Shown here: positions 49,308 to 59,349 of the stretch, piece after piece | How positions within the stretch are numbered: the first letter of the stretch is position 1 | Layout of the letters: each line of letters starts with the position of its first letter | Assembly: GCF_000754805.1 (NCBI RefSeq) | Contig: NZ_KN150731.1 | Location: forward strand, 1,506,492 to 1,570,491 | Origin: Yersinia frederiksenii ATCC 33641 | Lineage (GTDB): Bacteria > Pseudomonadota > Gammaproteobacteria > Enterobacterales > Enterobacteriaceae | Direction of reading: 5' to 3' | Length of the DNA: 64,000 nucleotides | Notes under the pieces: generated by a model | The model's input: only the letters and a program-made list of their open reading frames with translations | The model's database searches: none | Told to the model about the DNA's origin: nothing | Translations under genes and position numbers: made by a program

Positions 49308-50333
49308 GTGGGTCCAGTGATGCTAGATGTTGCCAGCTATGAGCTGGATGCGGAAGAACGTGAGATTTTAAAACATCCGCTGGTGGGGGGCTTGATTTTA
49401 TTCAGCCGTAATTTTCATGATGCTGAACAGTTGCGTGAGTTAGTGCGTCAAGTTAGGGCAGCATCCCATGAGCGCTTAGTGGTGGCAGTTGATCAGGAAG
49501 GCGGCAGGGTTCAACGTTTTCGTGAGGGTTTTACCCGCCTGCCAGCGGCTCAGTCATTTGCCGCCATTAATGATGCAGCCACTGCGGCTCAGCTGGCCCA
49601 AGAGGCGGGCTGGTTAATGGCCGCTGAAATGATCTCAATGGATATTGATATCAGTTTTGCACCGGTATTGGATATTGGTCATGTCAGTGCCGCGATTGGC
49701 GAGCGTTCATTCCACAGTGACCCGCAACAAGCCATGAAGATGGCCGAATGCTTTATTCGCGGGATGCACAGTGCGGGCATGAAAACCACCGGCAAGCATT
49801 TCCCCGGTCATGGTGCAGTAACCGCAGACTCACATAAAGAAACGCCACGGGATAATCGACCACTGGCAGAAATCCGCACTCATGATATGGTTATATTTCG
49901 CCAACTGATTGCCCAGGGCTTATTGGATGCCATCATGCCCGCGCATGTGATTTATACTGAAGCCGATGCGCGTCCGGCGAGTGGTTCGGCTTACTGGCTG
50001 CAAACGATATTGCGCCAAGAGCTTGGGTTCGATGGCATCATCTTCTCCGATGATTTATCGATGGAAGGTGCCGCCATCATGGGCAGTTATGCCGAGCGCG
50101 GGCAGGCCTCTTTGGATGCTGGCTGCGATATGATTCTGGTGTGTAATAACCGTCAGGGCGCGGTAAGTGTGTTAGATAACCTGTCTCCGGTCAAAGCAGA
50201 CCAAGTGGCACGCTTGTATCATTCTGGGCAGTTCAGCCGCCAGGCGTTGATGGCATCATCACGTTGGCAGCAGGCGAATAAAGCATTAACAGCACTCAGT
50301 GAGCGTTGGGATGCACATAAACAAATGTCGTAG
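49308..50333 (+). CDS. nagZ: Beta-N-acetylhexosaminidase NagZ
   Basis: Cytoplasmic enzyme of peptidoglycan recycling that removes GlcNAc from anhydro-muropeptides, feeding NagK. The family 3 hydrolase has [18 protein letters not shown] and the Asp nucleophile in [10 protein letters not shown]. 341 residues. Start is GTG at 49308 (GGAGTTGTC upstream), giving MGPVMLDV as in E. coli. Confidence 0.96.
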   Translation: MGPVMLDVASYELDAEEREILKHPLVGGLILFSRNFHDAEQLRELVRQVRAASHERLVVAVDQEGGRVQRFREGFTRLPAAQSFAAINDAATAAQLAQEAGWLMAAEMISMDIDISFAPVLDIGHVSAAIGERSFHSDPQQAMKMAECFIRGMHSAGMKTTGKHFPGHGAVTADSHKETPRDNRPLAEIRTHDMVIFRQLIAQGLLDAIMPAHVIYTEADARPASGSAYWLQTILRQELGFDGIIFSDDLSMEGAAIMGSYAERGQASLDAGCDMILVCNNRQGAVSVLDNLSPVKADQVARLYHSGQFSRQALMASSRWQQANKALTALSERWDAHKQMS

Positions 50334-50344
50334 CGAGGATAAAT

Positions 50345-50887
50345 ATGATCGTCTATTTACATGGTTTTGATTCCAACAGTCCGGGTAATCACGAGAAGGT
50401 GCTGCAACTGCAATTTATCGATCCGGATGTGCGTTTTATCAGTTACAGCACTTTGCATCCGCGCCATGATATGCAGCATTTACTCAAAGAAGTCGATAAA
50501 GCCATCCAGCAGGGTGGTGATGCCAAGTCACTGATTTGCGGTGTGGGTTTAGGCGGATTTTGGGCGGAACGTATTGGTTTCCTGTGTGGGATTCGCCAAG
50601 TTGCTTTCAATCCAAATCTTTATCCGCAAGACAATATGAGCGGAAAAATTGATCGTCCGGAAGAGTATATTGATATCGCCAGTAAGTGTGTTAATGACTT
50701 CCGCGAGAAAAACCGTGACCGCTGTCTGGTGGTGCTGTCGCGCCATGACGAAATGCTTGATAGCCAGCGTACTGCGGGTGATTTGCATCCTTATTATGAG
50801 ATTGTCTGGGATGATAAACAGACGCACAAATTTAAGGATCTTTCGCCTCATCTTCAGCGGATCAAGGCCTTTAAAACCCTTGGCTAG
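50345..50887 (+). CDS. ycfP: YcfP family alpha/beta hydrolase-like protein
   Basis: A 180-residue member of the UPF0227 group with an alpha/beta hydrolase fold ([18 protein letters not shown] at the N-terminus). The usual nucleophile elbow reads [12 protein letters not shown], with Gly-Leu-Gly-Gly in place of GxSxG, so normal esterase activity is unlikely. Eleven bases after nagZ. Function unknown. Confidence 0.92.
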   Translation: MIVYLHGFDSNSPGNHEKVLQLQFIDPDVRFISYSTLHPRHDMQHLLKEVDKAIQQGGDAKSLICGVGLGGFWAERIGFLCGIRQVAFNPNLYPQDNMSGKIDRPEEYIDIASKCVNDFREKNRDRCLVVLSRHDEMLDSQRTAGDLHPYYEIVWDDKQTHKFKDLSPHLQRIKAFKTLG

Positions 50888-50974
50888 TTAACGGCGAGTG
50901 AGTGCATAATCAGCAATCAAGGCGGTATTTTGTTAATGGTTGGTTAACTACGGTGTTGTTTATGCTTTGTGATC

Positions 50975-51018
50975 TGGCTTGAAAAAAGGATGCGACAGAC
51001 TTTTTTCAGGCCATTTTT
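50975..51018 (+). terminator. Terminator after ycfP
   Basis: TGGCTTGAAAAAAG pairs with CTTTTTTCAGGCCA (13 of 14 positions) around an 11-base loop, followed by TTTTT. Confidence 0.85.
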
Positions 51019-51296
51019 ATGCCATCAATCTCCAGAATAGATCTATATCCCACATCAAATAGAAAAATCGGAAACTGTGACTAAACGCTAACTATTTGAA
51101 TCTTCGTCCAGAAAAATTCTCTCTGCTGCCAGTTTAATCAAAAAAAGTTGATATATATCAATTTTGGTATGACCAAATAACCCTGCGTGATATTCTGACT
51201 ACAGATTATTGAATTAGCATCATCGAACCCTATGTTATCTAAGGATATTATTCATTTACCCTTAGCTAACAATTGGTTCACATTTAGGGGGTCATT
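51019..51296 (+). promoter_or_regulatory. ndh promoter region
   Basis: With the terminator this forms a 409-base gap. It contains a perfect FNR box (51148-51161) and a TATTCT-like -10 element close after it (about 51191). The leader ends in AGGGGGTCATT before a TTG start. No small ORF of interest was seen. Confidence 0.6.
51148..51161. promoter_or_regulatory. FNR box of ndh
   Basis: TTGAT-ATAT-ATCAA is a complete match to the FNR consensus. E. coli ndh is repressed by FNR without oxygen, and a site in this place fits that control. Confidence 0.88.
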
Positions 51297-52601
51297 TTGA
51301 CAACGCCGAAGAAAAAAATCGTTATTATTGGTGGTGGTGCCGGCGGTCTTGAGCTGGCAACCAGTCTGGGTCATAAACTGGGTCGCAGCAAAAAAGCCGA
51401 GATCGTTTTAGTCGATCGCAACCACAGTCACTTGTGGAAGCCGCTGTTACATGAAGTGGCTACCGGTTCTCTGGATGATGGTGTTGATGCACTGAGTTAT
51501 CTTGCTCATGCTCGTAACCACTACTTCAATTTCCAGTTGGGTTCATTAACGAACATTAATCGTGAAACCAAAACGCTCAGTCTGGCTGAGATTTGCGACG
51601 AACACGGTGATGTGCTGGTGACACAACGCGAATTAACCTATGACATTCTGGTGATGGCGCTGGGCAGCACCTCGAATGATTTTGGTACGCCGGGTGTGAA
51701 AGAAAACTGTATCTTCCTGGATAACCCGCATCAGGCACACCGCTTCCATAATGAAATGCTCAACCTGTTCTTGAAATATTCAGCGCAACCGGGTGAGAAG
51801 GGCAAAGTTAATATTGCCATCGTCGGTGGTGGTGCCACTGGCGTTGAACTCTCTGCTGAGCTGCACAATGCGGTGAAACAGCTGCATAGCTACGGTTTTG
51901 AGGGCTTGGATAACCAGGCGCTGAATGTCACGCTGGTTGAGGCCGGTGAGCGCATTCTACCCGCATTACCGCCACGTATTTCCGCCGCTGCTCATCAGGA
52001 ATTGATTAAGCTTGGTGTTCGTGTATTGACCAAAACTATGGTCACTAGCGCTGACGAAAAGGGCCTGAATACCAAAGATGGCGAGTTTATCAATGCGGAT
52101 CTGATGGTATGGGCTGCGGGGATCAAAGCACCGGACTTTATGAAAGATATTGCCGGGCTAGAAACCAACCGTATTAATCAACTGGTGGTTGAGCCGACCT
52201 TGCAAACTACCCGTGATCCAAATATTTTTGCGATTGGTGACTGTGCTTCTTGCCCACAACCCAACGGCGGTTTCGTACCACCACGTGCCCAGTCTGCGCA
52301 TCAGATGGCCAGCCGCTGCTACAGCAATATTCTGGCCTTGCTGAATGACCAGCCGCTGAAACCTTACATCTATAAAGATCACGGTTCACTGGTTTCACTG
52401 TCGAAATTCAGTACTGTCGGTAGCCTGATGGGTAACCTGATGCGCGGCTCGATGATGGTGGAAGGCCGTGTGGCCCGCGTGGTGTATATCTCATTGTATC
52501 GTATGCATCAGGTGGCACTACATGGCTATACCAAAACCGGTCTGATGATGCTGGTGGGTGGGATTAACCGGGTTATTAGACCTCGCTTAAAACTCCATTA
52601 A
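51297..52601 (+). CDS. ndh: NADH:quinone oxidoreductase type II
   Basis: Membrane-associated flavoprotein that passes electrons from NADH to quinone without pumping protons. Two Rossmann motifs are clear: GGGAGGLEL (FAD) near residue 12 and [10 protein letters not shown] (NADH) near 178, plus the C-terminal amphipathic region. 434 residues, as in E. coli. The start is TTG at 51297 with AGGGGG upstream, the same unusual start as in E. coli. Confidence 0.97.
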   Translation: MTTPKKKIVIIGGGAGGLELATSLGHKLGRSKKAEIVLVDRNHSHLWKPLLHEVATGSLDDGVDALSYLAHARNHYFNFQLGSLTNINRETKTLSLAEICDEHGDVLVTQRELTYDILVMALGSTSNDFGTPGVKENCIFLDNPHQAHRFHNEMLNLFLKYSAQPGEKGKVNIAIVGGGATGVELSAELHNAVKQLHSYGFEGLDNQALNVTLVEAGERILPALPPRISAAAHQELIKLGVRVLTKTMVTSADEKGLNTKDGEFINADLMVWAAGIKAPDFMKDIAGLETNRINQLVVEPTLQTTRDPNIFAIGDCASCPQPNGGFVPPRAQSAHQMASRCYSNILALLNDQPLKPYIYKDHGSLVSLSKFSTVGSLMGNLMRGSMMVEGRVARVVYISLYRMHQVALHGYTKTGLMMLVGGINRVIRPRLKLH

Positions 52602-52617
52602 TTGCTTTTATTCTTCT

Positions 52618-52656
52618 CTACCCAACGCACCTGCAACTTAAAATATGACGGGTATA
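52618..52656 (-). repeat. Intergenic repeat of a dispersed family (copy C)
   Basis: On the minus strand it reads TATACCCGTCATA, then AAGTTGCAGGTGCGTTGGG: a form I have seen often between genes in Yersinia and Serratia. It overlaps the start of the ndh terminator region. Confidence 0.55.
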
Positions 52657-52658
52657 AC

Positions 52659-52691
52659 AAACCGCTGCCATTGATGATGGTGGCGGTTTTT
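52659..52691 (+). terminator. Terminator after ndh
   Basis: AAACCGCTGCCAT and ATGGTGGCGGTTT form a 13-base stem (two G-U pairs), followed by TT. Confidence 0.75.
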
Positions 52692-53017
52692 CGTTTTGAG
52701 TCGCGCACGGAAAGCTAAGGGGATTCGCACGTAATGTTAAACTCTCAGCATAAAACTCTGCCGTAACAAATTACCATCGTCGGATTCCTCCTAAATATGT
52801 GCATTCATACCTATTATCAGGGCGTTTAGTCCATTTGTCTTATTGCTAGGCCAAAGCACAGTGTGCAGACTTCAGGTGTTTACAGACGGCGAGTCGCGCA
52901 CGCCGTATTCCGGTCATAGAGGTCAATCCTCATATACCGGGCGCTGTCAGATTTTCGTTTTTTATTTTGGAATTCTGAGGCAGAAGATGCGTGGTAACAC
53001 TTTCAGGAGGATTTCCT
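52692..53017. other. Intergenic region upstream of ycfJ
   Basis: 326 bases. It holds two copies of GAGTCGCGCACG (52698-52709 and 52891-52902) in the same orientation. The frame at 52843-53148 overlaps ycfJ and does not look like a real protein. The ycfJ promoter must be here; no known operator was identified. Confidence 0.4.
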
Positions 53018-53557
53018 GTGAACAAATCAATGTTAGCAGGTGTGGGTATCGGTATTGCGGCTGCTCTGGGAATTGCCGCTGTCGCGAGTATGAATGTCTT
53101 CTCCGACGCACCGCAATATGCACAAGTTCTTACTGCGACACCGATTAAAGAGACGATTAAAACGCCTCGTCAGGAATGTCGTAATGTGACCGTCACACAC
53201 CGCAAGCCGGTGCAGGATGAGAATCAGATAGCGGGTTCAGTATTGGGTGCTGTTGCCGGTGGGGTTCTGGGCCACCAGGTAGGCGGCGGTCGAGGTAAAG
53301 ATATTGCTACTGTAGCGGGTGCGTTAGCAGGCGGATATGCCGGTAATCGCGTCCAAAGTAATATGCAGGAGAGTGATACTTACACGACAACCCAGCAACG
53401 TTGCCAAACTGTTTACGATAAGTCACAGAAAATGTTGGGATATGACGTAACCTACAAAATTGGTGATCAGCAGGGAAAAATTCGCATGGATCGTGATCCA
53501 GGCACGCAGATTCCAATCGATAAAAATGGTCAACTGATGTTGAACAACCGAGCATAA
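53018..53557 (+). CDS. ycfJ: YcfJ family glycine-zipper protein
   Basis: A 179-residue envelope protein with an N-terminal membrane segment (LAGVGIGIAAALGIAAVASM, 20 residues) and a glycine zipper (SVLGAVAGGVLGHQVGGGRG, 20 residues; then VAGALAGGYAGN). The C-terminal part (YDVTYKIGDQQGKIRMDRDP, 20 residues) is nearly the same as in E. coli. Start is GTG at 53018 with a perfect AGGAGG seven bases upstream; the ATG at 53030 and the frame from 52991 are less likely. Related to SlyB/OmpA-like zipper proteins; function unknown. Confidence 0.92.
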   Translation: MNKSMLAGVGIGIAAALGIAAVASMNVFSDAPQYAQVLTATPIKETIKTPRQECRNVTVTHRKPVQDENQIAGSVLGAVAGGVLGHQVGGGRGKDIATVAGALAGGYAGNRVQSNMQESDTYTTTQQRCQTVYDKSQKMLGYDVTYKIGDQQGKIRMDRDPGTQIPIDKNGQLMLNNRA

Positions 53558-53691
53558 TAGAAAATCTGTTGTCCAAGACCTTGCATTAAGAGCCCGTGTT
53601 TAGTGCTAATTCTGATCGTTTAACTTGCTTAATAAACGAGTGGCATTAGCATTACGCGGGTTTCTCCTATCTGAAACCCGCGTTAATTATC

Positions 53692-56600
53692 CTATTGTGC
53701 CACTCGATGTTGAGCAAATGATGCCAGAAGCTCACTGATAAACTTCAGCCGCTGTGCTCTATCACTCAAGTCCTGCATAAACTTCAGCTTAGTTGGCCCT
53801 TCCAGCCGGAATATCTGCGGCTGTCGTTGCAGCAAACCAATCAGATAGACCGGATCAACTTGGTTTTTCTCACCAAATTCGATGAAGCCCCCCCGTTCAT
53901 TACCTTCAATACGTTTAATACCTAATTTCTGAGCTTGTTGGCGCAGTTCGGCGGTATGTAATAGATAACGGGCAGCATCGGGGAGTTTGCCAAAGCGATC
54001 GATTAGCTCGACTTTTAGCTCATCGAGTTCAGTTTCATTCCGTGCACTAGCAATACGCTTATAGAACGAAAGCCGGACATTCACATCTGGAATAAAGTCT
54101 TCTGGCAGTAAAACCGGCATCCGCATTTCAATCTCGGTTTGATTGCTGGTCAAATCCTCCAGTGACGGCTCTCTGCCTTCTTTGAGCGCATCTACCGCGC
54201 TTTCCAGTAGCTCCATATACAGTGAGAAACCAATGGTGGTCATCTGGCCGCTTTGGTCTTCGCCGAGCAGCTCACCAGCACCTCGAATTTCCAGGTCATG
54301 GGTGGCCAACGCAAAGCCCGCGCCAAGATCTTCCAGTGATGCAATAGCCTCGAGCCGCTTTTTGGCATCGGTGGTCATGGCTTTTGGATTCGGAGTGAGC
54401 AGGTAAGCATAGGCCTGATGGTGAGAACGCCCAACTCGACCTCGTAATTGGTGCAACTGTGCCAGACCGAAATGATCGGCTCGTTCAATGATAATGGTAT
54501 TGGCGCTGGGAATATCAATCCCTGTTTCGATAATGGTCGTGCAGACCAAAACATTAAAACGCTGATGATGGAAATCATTCATCACTCGTTCAAGATCCCG
54601 CTCTCGCATCTGGCCGTGACCAATGGCAATGCGGGCTTCTGGCACTAATTCTGCCAATCGTTGGGTGGCTTTTTCGATGTTTTCCACATCGTTGTAGAGG
54701 TAATAAACCTGACCACCACGTAGGATTTCACGCAGAATCGCTTCTCGCACCACCAAACTATCGTACTCACGGACAAAGGTTTTTACCGCTAAACGACGCG
54801 CCGGTGGCGTGGCAATAATCGACAAATCACGCATGCCGCTCATCGCCATATTCAAGGTGCGCGGAATCGGCGTGGCTGTCAGTGTCAGGATATCGACATC
54901 AGCGCGCATGGCTTTGATTCGCTCTTTATGACGCACCCCGAAGCGATGTTCTTCATCAACAATCAACAAGCCGAGGTCTTGCCAGCGTAAGTCACTTTGC
55001 AGCAACTTGTGGGTGCCGATAATAATATCGACTTTCCCTTCAGCGGCTTGTTCCAGAATCACTTGCTGCTCTTTGGCACTGCGAAAGCGCGACATCATCT
55101 CTATCCGCACTGGCCAAGTGGCAAAGCGGTCGCGGAAATTGTCAAAATGCTGCTGAGCGAGCAGGGTGGTCGGCACCAAAACCGCGACTTGCTTATTATT
55201 CGCCACCGCCAGGAAAGCCGCACGCATGGCCACTTCGGTTTTACCAAAGCCAACATCGCCGCACACCAGGCGGTCCATCGCTAGTGGTTGGCACATGTCA
55301 TTGAGCACCGCATTGATGGCCTGTTCTTGATCCGGCGTGGTCTCAAATGGGAAGCTTTGGCAGAATAGTTGGTATTGCTCGCGATCAAGTTTGAATTTAA
55401 AACCCGATTTAACGGCGCGCTGCGCATAGATATCCAGCAGTTCGGCTGCCACATCACGCACTTTCTCGGCGGCTTTCTGCCGCGCTCGGCTCCAGGCATC
55501 GCCCCCCAGTTTATGCAGTGGTGCATTTTCATCGGCGCCACCGGAGTAGCGGCTGATGAGATGTAATGATGATACCGGCACATACAGCTTATCTTCGCCA
55601 GCATAGGTCAATATCAGGTATTCAGCTTTGATGCCGCCAGCTTCAAGGGTGGTCAAACCGAGATAGCGACCGACCCCGTGCTCTAAGTGAACCACCGGTT
55701 GACCAGGGCGCAGCTCCGCCAGATTGCGGATCAGAGTATCAGTATTAATAGTGCGGCGATTATCTTGCCGACGGCGGCTCACGCGCTCGCCGAGCAGGTC
55801 GCTTTCACAAATCAGCGCCAACTGCTTATCGGTATCAAGGAAGCCGCGTTCACTGGCCCCAATCATCAGATAATGACCGGGAGCCGTGGCTTGAGATAGC
55901 TGGGTTATCAGAGTCGGGCTGATTTTTATCCGCGCCAGCAAATCTTGCAAGGTCTCGCGCCGGCCCTCACTTTCGACCGAGAACACCACACTGCCGCTGA
56001 AGGACTCAATAAAGCGCCGCAGATTATCCAGTGGGGCTTTTTGCTGCGCCTGAACCGCCAAATCAGGCAATGCCTGATAATCCAAATTGGTGTTGGCGGT
56101 TTTAGTCGGCAGCTTGTCAGTTTTAAACTGAACCCGTGGCCACTCTTTTAGCTCATTGAAGAGTGAATCAACCCGCAGCCATAACGTTTCGGGGGCCAGT
56201 AAGGGGCGCATTGGGTCAATACGGCGGCTCTCAAAGCGCTGGTTAACATCCAGCCAAAAACGCTCGGCTGAGTTCTCCAGGTCACCGGTATTAATCAGTA
56301 AGGTATTTTCTGGCAAGTAACTAAAAAGTGAGGGTAAAGGCTGACTGAAAAACAGCGGTTGCCAGTATTCAATACCGGCCGGCCAGATCCCCTTGCTAAC
56401 TTGCTGATAAATATGTTCAGCATCACGGCGGACTTCAAACTGCTCGCGCCATTGGCTACGGAACAACTCAATCGCAGTCTTATCGATAGGAAACTCATGG
56501 GCGGGCAGTAAGTTTATCTGCTCAACTTCCGACAGTGTGCGCTGCGTATCAACATCAAACACTCGCAAACTATCGATATCATCATCAAAGAAATCAATTC

Positions 56601-57141
56601 GGTATGGTTCTTCACTGCCCATCGGGTACAGGTCTAGCAATGCGCCACGAGTGGCAAACTCACCGTGCTCCATCACCTGATCAACACTGCGGTACCCTGC
56701 TTGCTCCAACTGCGCGCGCAGCTTATCCCGCGACAGGTGCTGGCCTTTTTTCATGACCAACGCATGACCGTGCAGGAATTCATGCGGGCACACCCGTTGC
56801 ATCAGAGTATTAATCGGGAGAATAATAACGCCGCGTTCCATCGCCGGAAGCTGGTACAAGCAAGAAAGGCGCGCCGAAATAATATCCTGATGGGGTGAGA
56901 AACTGTCGTAGGGCAGCGTTTCCCAGTCGGAGAGGGTGTTCACCGGGCGAGAAGAGAATTGTTGTATCTCATCACGCAGACGCAGCGCCGTTTGCATATC
57001 AGGGGTAATTAACATTACCGGGCCATCATGGCGCTCAATGATCTCTGCGCATTCGACCGCGCAAGCTGAGCCAGTCAACTGGCCTAACTGACGGGTATCT
57101 CCACGCCGCGTCGGCAATGCATAACGATGTTGTTGGGACAT
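53692..57141 (-). CDS. mfd: Transcription-repair coupling factor Mfd
   Basis: Removes RNA polymerase stalled at DNA damage and recruits UvrA. The 1149-residue protein has a UvrB-like N-terminal part (about 1-350), the RNA polymerase interaction domain (about 480-550; VVHLEHGVGRYLGL), a RecG-like translocase with Walker A GDVGFGKTEVA, DEEH box and later motifs (SANTIIIERAD; LRGRVGRS), and a C-terminal autoinhibitory D7 domain. Length as in E. coli (1148). Convergent with ycfJ, divergent from lolC. Confidence 0.97.
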   Translation of the reverse strand: MSQQHRYALPTRRGDTRQLGQLTGSACAVECAEIIERHDGPVMLITPDMQTALRLRDEIQQFSSRPVNTLSDWETLPYDSFSPHQDIISARLSCLYQLPAMERGVIILPINTLMQRVCPHEFLHGHALVMKKGQHLSRDKLRAQLEQAGYRSVDQVMEHGEFATRGALLDLYPMGSEEPYRIDFFDDDIDSLRVFDVDTQRTLSEVEQINLLPAHEFPIDKTAIELFRSQWREQFEVRRDAEHIYQQVSKGIWPAGIEYWQPLFFSQPLPSLFSYLPENTLLINTGDLENSAERFWLDVNQRFESRRIDPMRPLLAPETLWLRVDSLFNELKEWPRVQFKTDKLPTKTANTNLDYQALPDLAVQAQQKAPLDNLRRFIESFSGSVVFSVESEGRRETLQDLLARIKISPTLITQLSQATAPGHYLMIGASERGFLDTDKQLALICESDLLGERVSRRRQDNRRTINTDTLIRNLAELRPGQPVVHLEHGVGRYLGLTTLEAGGIKAEYLILTYAGEDKLYVPVSSLHLISRYSGGADENAPLHKLGGDAWSRARQKAAEKVRDVAAELLDIYAQRAVKSGFKFKLDREQYQLFCQSFPFETTPDQEQAINAVLNDMCQPLAMDRLVCGDVGFGKTEVAMRAAFLAVANNKQVAVLVPTTLLAQQHFDNFRDRFATWPVRIEMMSRFRSAKEQQVILEQAAEGKVDIIIGTHKLLQSDLRWQDLGLLIVDEEHRFGVRHKERIKAMRADVDILTLTATPIPRTLNMAMSGMRDLSIIATPPARRLAVKTFVREYDSLVVREAILREILRGGQVYYLYNDVENIEKATQRLAELVPEARIAIGHGQMRERDLERVMNDFHHQRFNVLVCTTIIETGIDIPSANTIIIERADHFGLAQLHQLRGRVGRSHHQAYAYLLTPNPKAMTTDAKKRLEAIASLEDLGAGFALATHDLEIRGAGELLGEDQSGQMTTIGFSLYMELLESAVDALKEGREPSLEDLTSNQTEIEMRMPVLLPEDFIPDVNVRLSFYKRIASARNETELDELKVELIDRFGKLPDAARYLLHTAELRQQAQKLGIKRIEGNERGGFIEFGEKNQVDPVYLIGLLQRQPQIFRLEGPTKLKFMQDLSDRAQRLKFISELLASFAQHRVAQ

Positions 57142-57449
57142 AAGCAGTTAAACAGTCTCTTATCTTATATGTGGTTTACCCTTCGTCCTTGAGGCTGTAG
57201 GGGTGTTTACTGGCTACCTACCTGCAACTCCAATGACTTGGGTATCATTGACCCGTGTTTCAGTATCAGCACAACAGATAACAAATTATCTCGGCGGCTA
57301 TCCTAGCACGTGCGAGGGTATAGCCACAGATTGGCGCTCTGATTTGGAATAAAAGCCGGAGATATAGGCGGTTAATGGTTCCATAAAGCGGTAGTACCCT
57401 TTATTATCCTCGATCACTTTGCTTTAGCAACAGGATCTAAACAGATTTC
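57142..57449. other. Divergent region between mfd and lolC
   Basis: 308 bases. It contains repeat copy D (57177-57246) and should carry both promoters. GCACGTGC at about 57307-57314 is a short palindrome. No RNA gene or small protein was recognised. Confidence 0.45.
57177..57246 (-). repeat. Intergenic repeat of a dispersed family (copy D, upstream of lolCDE)
   Basis: The minus-strand reading includes TTGCAGGTAGGTAGCCAGTAA, which matches copy E at 20 of 21 positions, and ends near AAGGGTA as copy E ends GAGGGTA. Orientation is opposite to copy E (the 21-base core is split here: TTGCAGGTAGG, TAGCCAGTAA). Confidence 0.65.
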
Positions 57450-58652
57450 ATGTATCAACCTGTCGCCTTATTTATTGGCCTGCGTTATATGCGCGGGCGT
57501 GCATCCGACCGTTTTGGTCGGTTTGTCTCGTGGCTTTCTACCATTGGCATCACGCTCGGCGTGATGGCATTGATTACAGTTTTATCTGTGATGAATGGTT
57601 TTGAGCGTGATTTGCAAAATAACATTTTGGGGCTGATGCCGCAGGCGCTGATCACCACGCCGCAAGGTTCTCTCGACCCGAATAAAATTCCCGCATCAGC
57701 ATTAAAATCATTGACGGGCGTTACCGATATTGTGCCTTTGACTACCGCTGATGTGGTGTTGCAAAGTGCGCGGAATCTGGCCGCCGGTGTGATGCTGGGT
57801 ATTGACCCGGAACGGCACGAACCCCTGGCTGATTACTTGGTCAATGTGAAACTAAAGGATTTGCAGCCGGGGAGTTACAATATGATCCTCGGAGAAAAGC
57901 TCGCCGGTCAACTGGGCGTTAAGCGGGGTGAGACATTGCGTTTGATGGTGCCAAGTGCCAGCCAGTTCACTCCAATGGGCCGTATTCCTAGTCAGCGTCT
58001 GTTTAATATTATTGGCACATTCGCCGCAGACAGTGAAGTTGATGGCTACCAAATGTTGGTCAATCAACAGGATGCGTCGCGTTTGATGCGCTACCCCGCG
58101 GGTAATATTACCGGGTGGCGTTTGTTTCTGTCGCAACCGCTGGCGGTCGATAGCTTGAGCCAACAAACTTTACCGGAAGGTACGGTTTGGAAAGATTGGC
58201 GTGACCGCAAAGGTGAGCTTTTCCAAGCTGTACGCATGGAAAAAAATATGATGGGGTTGCTGCTTAGCCTGATTATTGCTGTTGCGGCCTTTAATATTAT
58301 TACCTCGTTGGGCTTGTTAGTGATGGAAAAACAGGGAGAGGTGGCTATTTTGCAAACTCAAGGGTTGAGTCGCCGCCAAATCATGCTGGTGTTTATGGTG
58401 CAAGGGGCCACCGCAGGGGTGATTGGCGCACTGCTCGGTGCCGGGCTTGGCATTTTACTGGCCAGCCAATTGAATACCATTATTCCGGTTCTGGGTATAT
58501 TGATTGATGGAGCCACTTTGCCTGTGGAGATTAACCCCATTCAGGTAACCGTGATTGCCCTGGTTGCTATGGCGATCGCATTGCTGTCCACGCTTTACCC
58601 TTCCTGGCGCGCTGCCGCCGCACAACCTGCCGAGGCTTTACGCTATGAGTAA
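57450..58652 (+). CDS. lolC: Lipoprotein-releasing ABC transporter permease LolC
   Basis: One of two membrane subunits of LolCDE, which pulls outer-membrane lipoproteins out of the inner membrane and hands them to LolA. The 400-residue protein has an N-terminal membrane segment (about 23-45), a large periplasmic domain with the hook that binds LolA, and three C-terminal segments. The short EALRYE C-terminus is typical of LolC. Its last eight bases overlap lolD. Confidence 0.95.
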   Translation: MYQPVALFIGLRYMRGRASDRFGRFVSWLSTIGITLGVMALITVLSVMNGFERDLQNNILGLMPQALITTPQGSLDPNKIPASALKSLTGVTDIVPLTTADVVLQSARNLAAGVMLGIDPERHEPLADYLVNVKLKDLQPGSYNMILGEKLAGQLGVKRGETLRLMVPSASQFTPMGRIPSQRLFNIIGTFAADSEVDGYQMLVNQQDASRLMRYPAGNITGWRLFLSQPLAVDSLSQQTLPEGTVWKDWRDRKGELFQAVRMEKNMMGLLLSLIIAVAAFNIITSLGLLVMEKQGEVAILQTQGLSRRQIMLVFMVQGATAGVIGALLGAGLGILLASQLNTIIPVLGILIDGATLPVEINPIQVTVIALVAMAIALLSTLYPSWRAAAAQPAEALRYE

Positions 58653-59349
58653 ACATCCTTTATTACAGTGTTTAAACCTGTGCAAGCGCTATCAGGAAGG
58701 TCAACTGCATACCGACGTTTTGCGTAATGTGTCGTTTACTATCGAGGCGGGCGAGCTGATGGCGATTGTCGGCAGCTCTGGCTCTGGTAAAAGTACCTTA
58801 TTGCATTTACTGGGCGGCCTGGACTCCCCCACCTCGGGTGAAGTGATTTACCAAGGGCGTTCACTGAATCAACTCTCTTCCACCGCAAAAGCTGAGCTGC
58901 GCAACCGTGAGTTAGGTTTTATCTATCAATTTCACCATTTATTGCCTGACTTTACTGCATTAGAAAACGTCGCTATGCCGCTGTTAATTGGTGGCGCTAA
59001 ACCCAATGATGCGCAAGAGAAGGCCCACGCCATGTTGGCGGCGGTTGGCCTGGAAAAACGCAGCAAACATCGGCCATCAGAGTTATCTGGCGGGGAGCGC
59101 CAACGAGTGGCAATCGCCCGTTCACTGGTGAATAACCCCTCTTTAGTGTTGGCGGATGAACCCACTGGTAATCTTGACCAGCGCAATGCCGATAGCATCT
59201 TCAATCTATTGGGTGAATTGAATGTTCGTCAGGGAACGGCATTTCTCGTGGTCACCCATGATTTGCAATTGGCTAAGCGAATGAGTCGCCAGTTGGAGAT
59301 GCGTGACGGCCAACTACAGCAGCACTTGACGTTGGTGGGGGCGGAGTAA
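58645..59349 (+). CDS. lolD: Lipoprotein-releasing ABC transporter ATPase LolD
   Basis: The ATP-hydrolysing subunit of LolCDE. Walker [10 protein letters not shown], signature [14 protein letters not shown] and Walker [12 protein letters not shown] are all present, with the LolD-type [17 protein letters not shown] after the Q-loop. The start at 58645 (MSKHPLLQ) gives 234 residues; the long frame from 58555 lies inside lolC. Overlaps lolC by eight bases and lolE by one (TAATG). Confidence 0.96.
   Translation: MSKHPLLQCLNLCKRYQEGQLHTDVLRNVSFTIEAGELMAIVGSSGSGKSTLLHLLGGLDSPTSGEVIYQGRSLNQLSSTAKAELRNRELGFIYQFHHLLPDFTALENVAMPLLIGGAKPNDAQEKAHAMLAAVGLEKRSKHRPSELSGGERQRVAIARSLVNNPSLVLADEPTGNLDQRNADSIFNLLGELNVRQGTAFLVVTHDLQLAKRMSRQLEMRDGQLQQHLTLVGAE

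Noticed and set aside
52843-53148. 101-codon plus-strand frame before ycfJ
   Set aside because: Overlaps the ycfJ start in another frame, rich in Cys/Arg in a random way, and the ycfJ frame has the ribosome site.
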